From: Pseudomonadota bacterium | GTDB lineage: Bacteria; Pseudomonadota; Gammaproteobacteria; Burkholderiales; Thiobacillaceae | Assembly (NCBI GenBank): GCA_030836725.1 | Contig: JAUPLV010000115.1 | Span: forward strand, 1-6,889 | Reading direction: 5' to 3' | DNA length: 6,889 nt | Part shown: positions 6,087 to 6,889 of the stretch, one piece after another | Layout: every line of letters begins with the position of its first letter | Numbering within the stretch: the stretch's first letter is position 1 | Translations under genes and position numbers: made by a program | The notes under the pieces: generated by a model | Told to the model about the DNA's origin: nothing | Databases searched by the model: none | What the model saw: the letters and a program-made list of their open reading frames with translations, nothing else

Positions 6087-6746
6087 TCAGGACCTGGCCT
6101 GCCGCCGGCACCGATTGGCCCACACCGCCGCTTCCACCCGCGAACGCAGGTTGAGTTTCTTCAGCAGGTGCTTGACGTGCACCTTTACCGTACCCTCGGC
6201 GATGTCCATGTCGCGCGCGATCAGCTTGTTGCTCTTGCCTTCGACGAGATGATCGAGGATTCGGGCCTCCTGCTCGGTCAGCCCGGCCTCGCCCAGGCCG
6301 ATGGGACGATTCCTGTCGCGCAGCGAGATCACCAGCAGTTGCACGAGACGTTCGCTGATGACGATCTTGCCGCGCACCGCCTCGGACAGCTGCAGCATCA
6401 GGTTTTCCGGTTCCATGTCCTTAAGCAGATAGCCATCGGCACCGGCCTTCAGCGCCGCCATCAGGTCTTCCACGTGGTCGGACACGGTCAGGATGATCAT
6501 CCTCGATTCAACCCCTTCATCCCTGAGCGTTTTCAGCGCCTCGATGCCGGTCATGTCCTTCATGTTCAGGTCCAGCAGGATCATGTCGGGATGAAGGCTG
6601 TGGGCGAGCGCAATACCCTCCCTGCCGCTCGACGCCTCGCCGACGAAGCGGAAATCGGCCGCGGCCTGAATCAGCTGAATCGCCCCTTTGCGGAACAGCG
6701 GATGGTCGTCGACGATGAGAATGGTCTTGGGCGCTGCCAATTTCAT
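6087..6746 (-). CDS. narL: NarL-like two-component response regulator
   Basis: The 219-residue protein has a receiver domain (about 1-125) and a LuxR/NarL-type helix-turn-helix (about 154-212). Receiver residues are in place: acidic pocket Asp13-Asp14, phospho-acceptor Asp59 in LLDLNM, Thr87 and Lys109 in YLLKDMEPE. In the DNA-binding domain TVKVHVKHLLKK (186-197) and RVEAAVW (203-209) match E. coli NarL closely; Lys188, Val189 and Lys192 fall at the positions known to contact DNA there. NarL is phosphorylated by a nitrate/nitrite sensor kinase (NarX/NarQ) and controls anaerobic respiration genes. No kinase gene is in the window, so the signal is inferred from similarity. I see no clear Shine-Dalgarno before the ATG at 6746; CCCC lies there instead, so initiation may be weak or the start differs. 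The CBS-domain gene follows 84 nt downstream. A NarP-like or other family member with a different signal remains possible. Confidence 0.9.
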   Translation of the reverse strand: MKLAAPKTILIVDDHPLFRKGAIQLIQAAADFRFVGEASSGREGIALAHSLHPDMILLDLNMKDMTGIEALKTLRDEGVESRMIILTVSDHVEDLMAALKAGADGYLLKDMEPENLMLQLSEAVRGKIVISERLVQLLVISLRDRNRPIGLGEAGLTEQEARILDHLVEGKSNKLIARDMDIAEGTVKVHVKHLLKKLNLRSRVEAAVWANRCRRQARS

Positions 6747-6785
6747 GGGGTTGATGCTAGTGTCGTGAATCAGAAATATCGAAAC

Positions 6786-6791
6786 ATAATA
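6786..6791 (-). promoter_or_regulatory. Possible -10 box upstream of narL
   Basis: The minus strand reads TATTAT (5 of 6 matches to TATAAT) about 40 nt before the narL ATG. The region 15-19 bp further upstream is a repeat element with no good -35 hexamer, so a constitutive promoter is doubtful; an activator or another start is possible. Confidence 0.3.
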
Positions 6792-6799
6792 ACGGCGTC

Positions 6800-6879
6800 T
6801 TTTTCCGCATGGCGGCGTTGCTCGTCGTTGCCATAGACCGAACTATGTCGCCTCCTCGCGCCTTGCCCTGCGAAAAAAT
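6800..6879. repeat. Imperfect ~80-bp palindromic element (REP/MITE-like)
   Basis: The outer arms are TTTTT plus CGCATGGC (6800-6804, 6806-6813) and GCCCTGCG plus AAAAA (6865-6872, 6873-6877): the T/A blocks pair fully and the G/C block pairs at 7 of 8, with one extra C on the left. The inner arms CATAG at 6832-6836 and CTATG at 6843-6847 enclose ACCGAA, and the intermediate parts pair in patches. No gene is supported in 6747-6889. The layout is that of dispersed palindromic repeats, here lying directly upstream of the narL promoter region. Copy number cannot be judged from one copy. Confidence 0.6.
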
Positions 6880-6889
6880 CCATCCGTTT

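Noticed and set aside
6168..6836. A 222-codon plus-strand open frame over narL
   Set aside because: It is the exact antisense of the well-conserved NarL-like gene and has a His/Gln-rich, unrecognisable product.

Overview
The window is high-GC DNA from a proteobacterium, most likely a betaproteobacterium. The evidence is the HU protein sequence, the NarL-type regulator, the strong G/C bias at third codon positions, and a hydrogenase-maturation hyp pair of betaproteobacterial style. The species cannot be named from the sequence alone. Six protein genes are supported, one of them cut by the left edge. No RNA gene, IS transposase or CRISPR array is visible.

Left block (1-2743, + strand): the C-terminal two thirds of hypF followed 7 nt later by hypE. 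Together they make the cyanide ligands of the [NiFe]-hydrogenase active site. HypF carbamoylates the C-terminal cysteine of HypE, and HypE dehydrates the product to a thiocyanate. The first ~98 bases of the hypF frame are a C/T- and G/A-rich imperfect inverted repeat. It has the look of a dispersed intergenic palindrome but is read in frame without a stop, directly before the YrdC-like domain.

Middle block (2825-5327, + strand): a class-II glutamine amidotransferase / asparagine-synthetase-like gene. Its glutaminase half is intact, but Gln sits where AsnB enzymes carry a key Glu in the GEGSDE motif. A 244-nt gap follows with a good sigma70-type promoter and ribosome binding site, then a gene for the nucleoid protein HU ending at a strong hairpin.

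Right block (5553-6746, - strand): a NarL-like response regulator followed by a small protein of two CBS domains. Both point leftwards and converge on HU across a 225-nt spacer that can fold. Upstream of narL, at the right edge, is an imperfect ~80-bp palindrome resembling a dispersed REP/MITE-like repeat.

The theme is anaerobic or micro-oxic redox life: hydrogenase maturation plus a nitrate/nitrite-type regulator. The window itself does not show that the regulator controls the hyp genes. The points most worth checking are the in-frame palindrome in hypF and the Glu-to-Gln change in the asparagine synthetase homologue.
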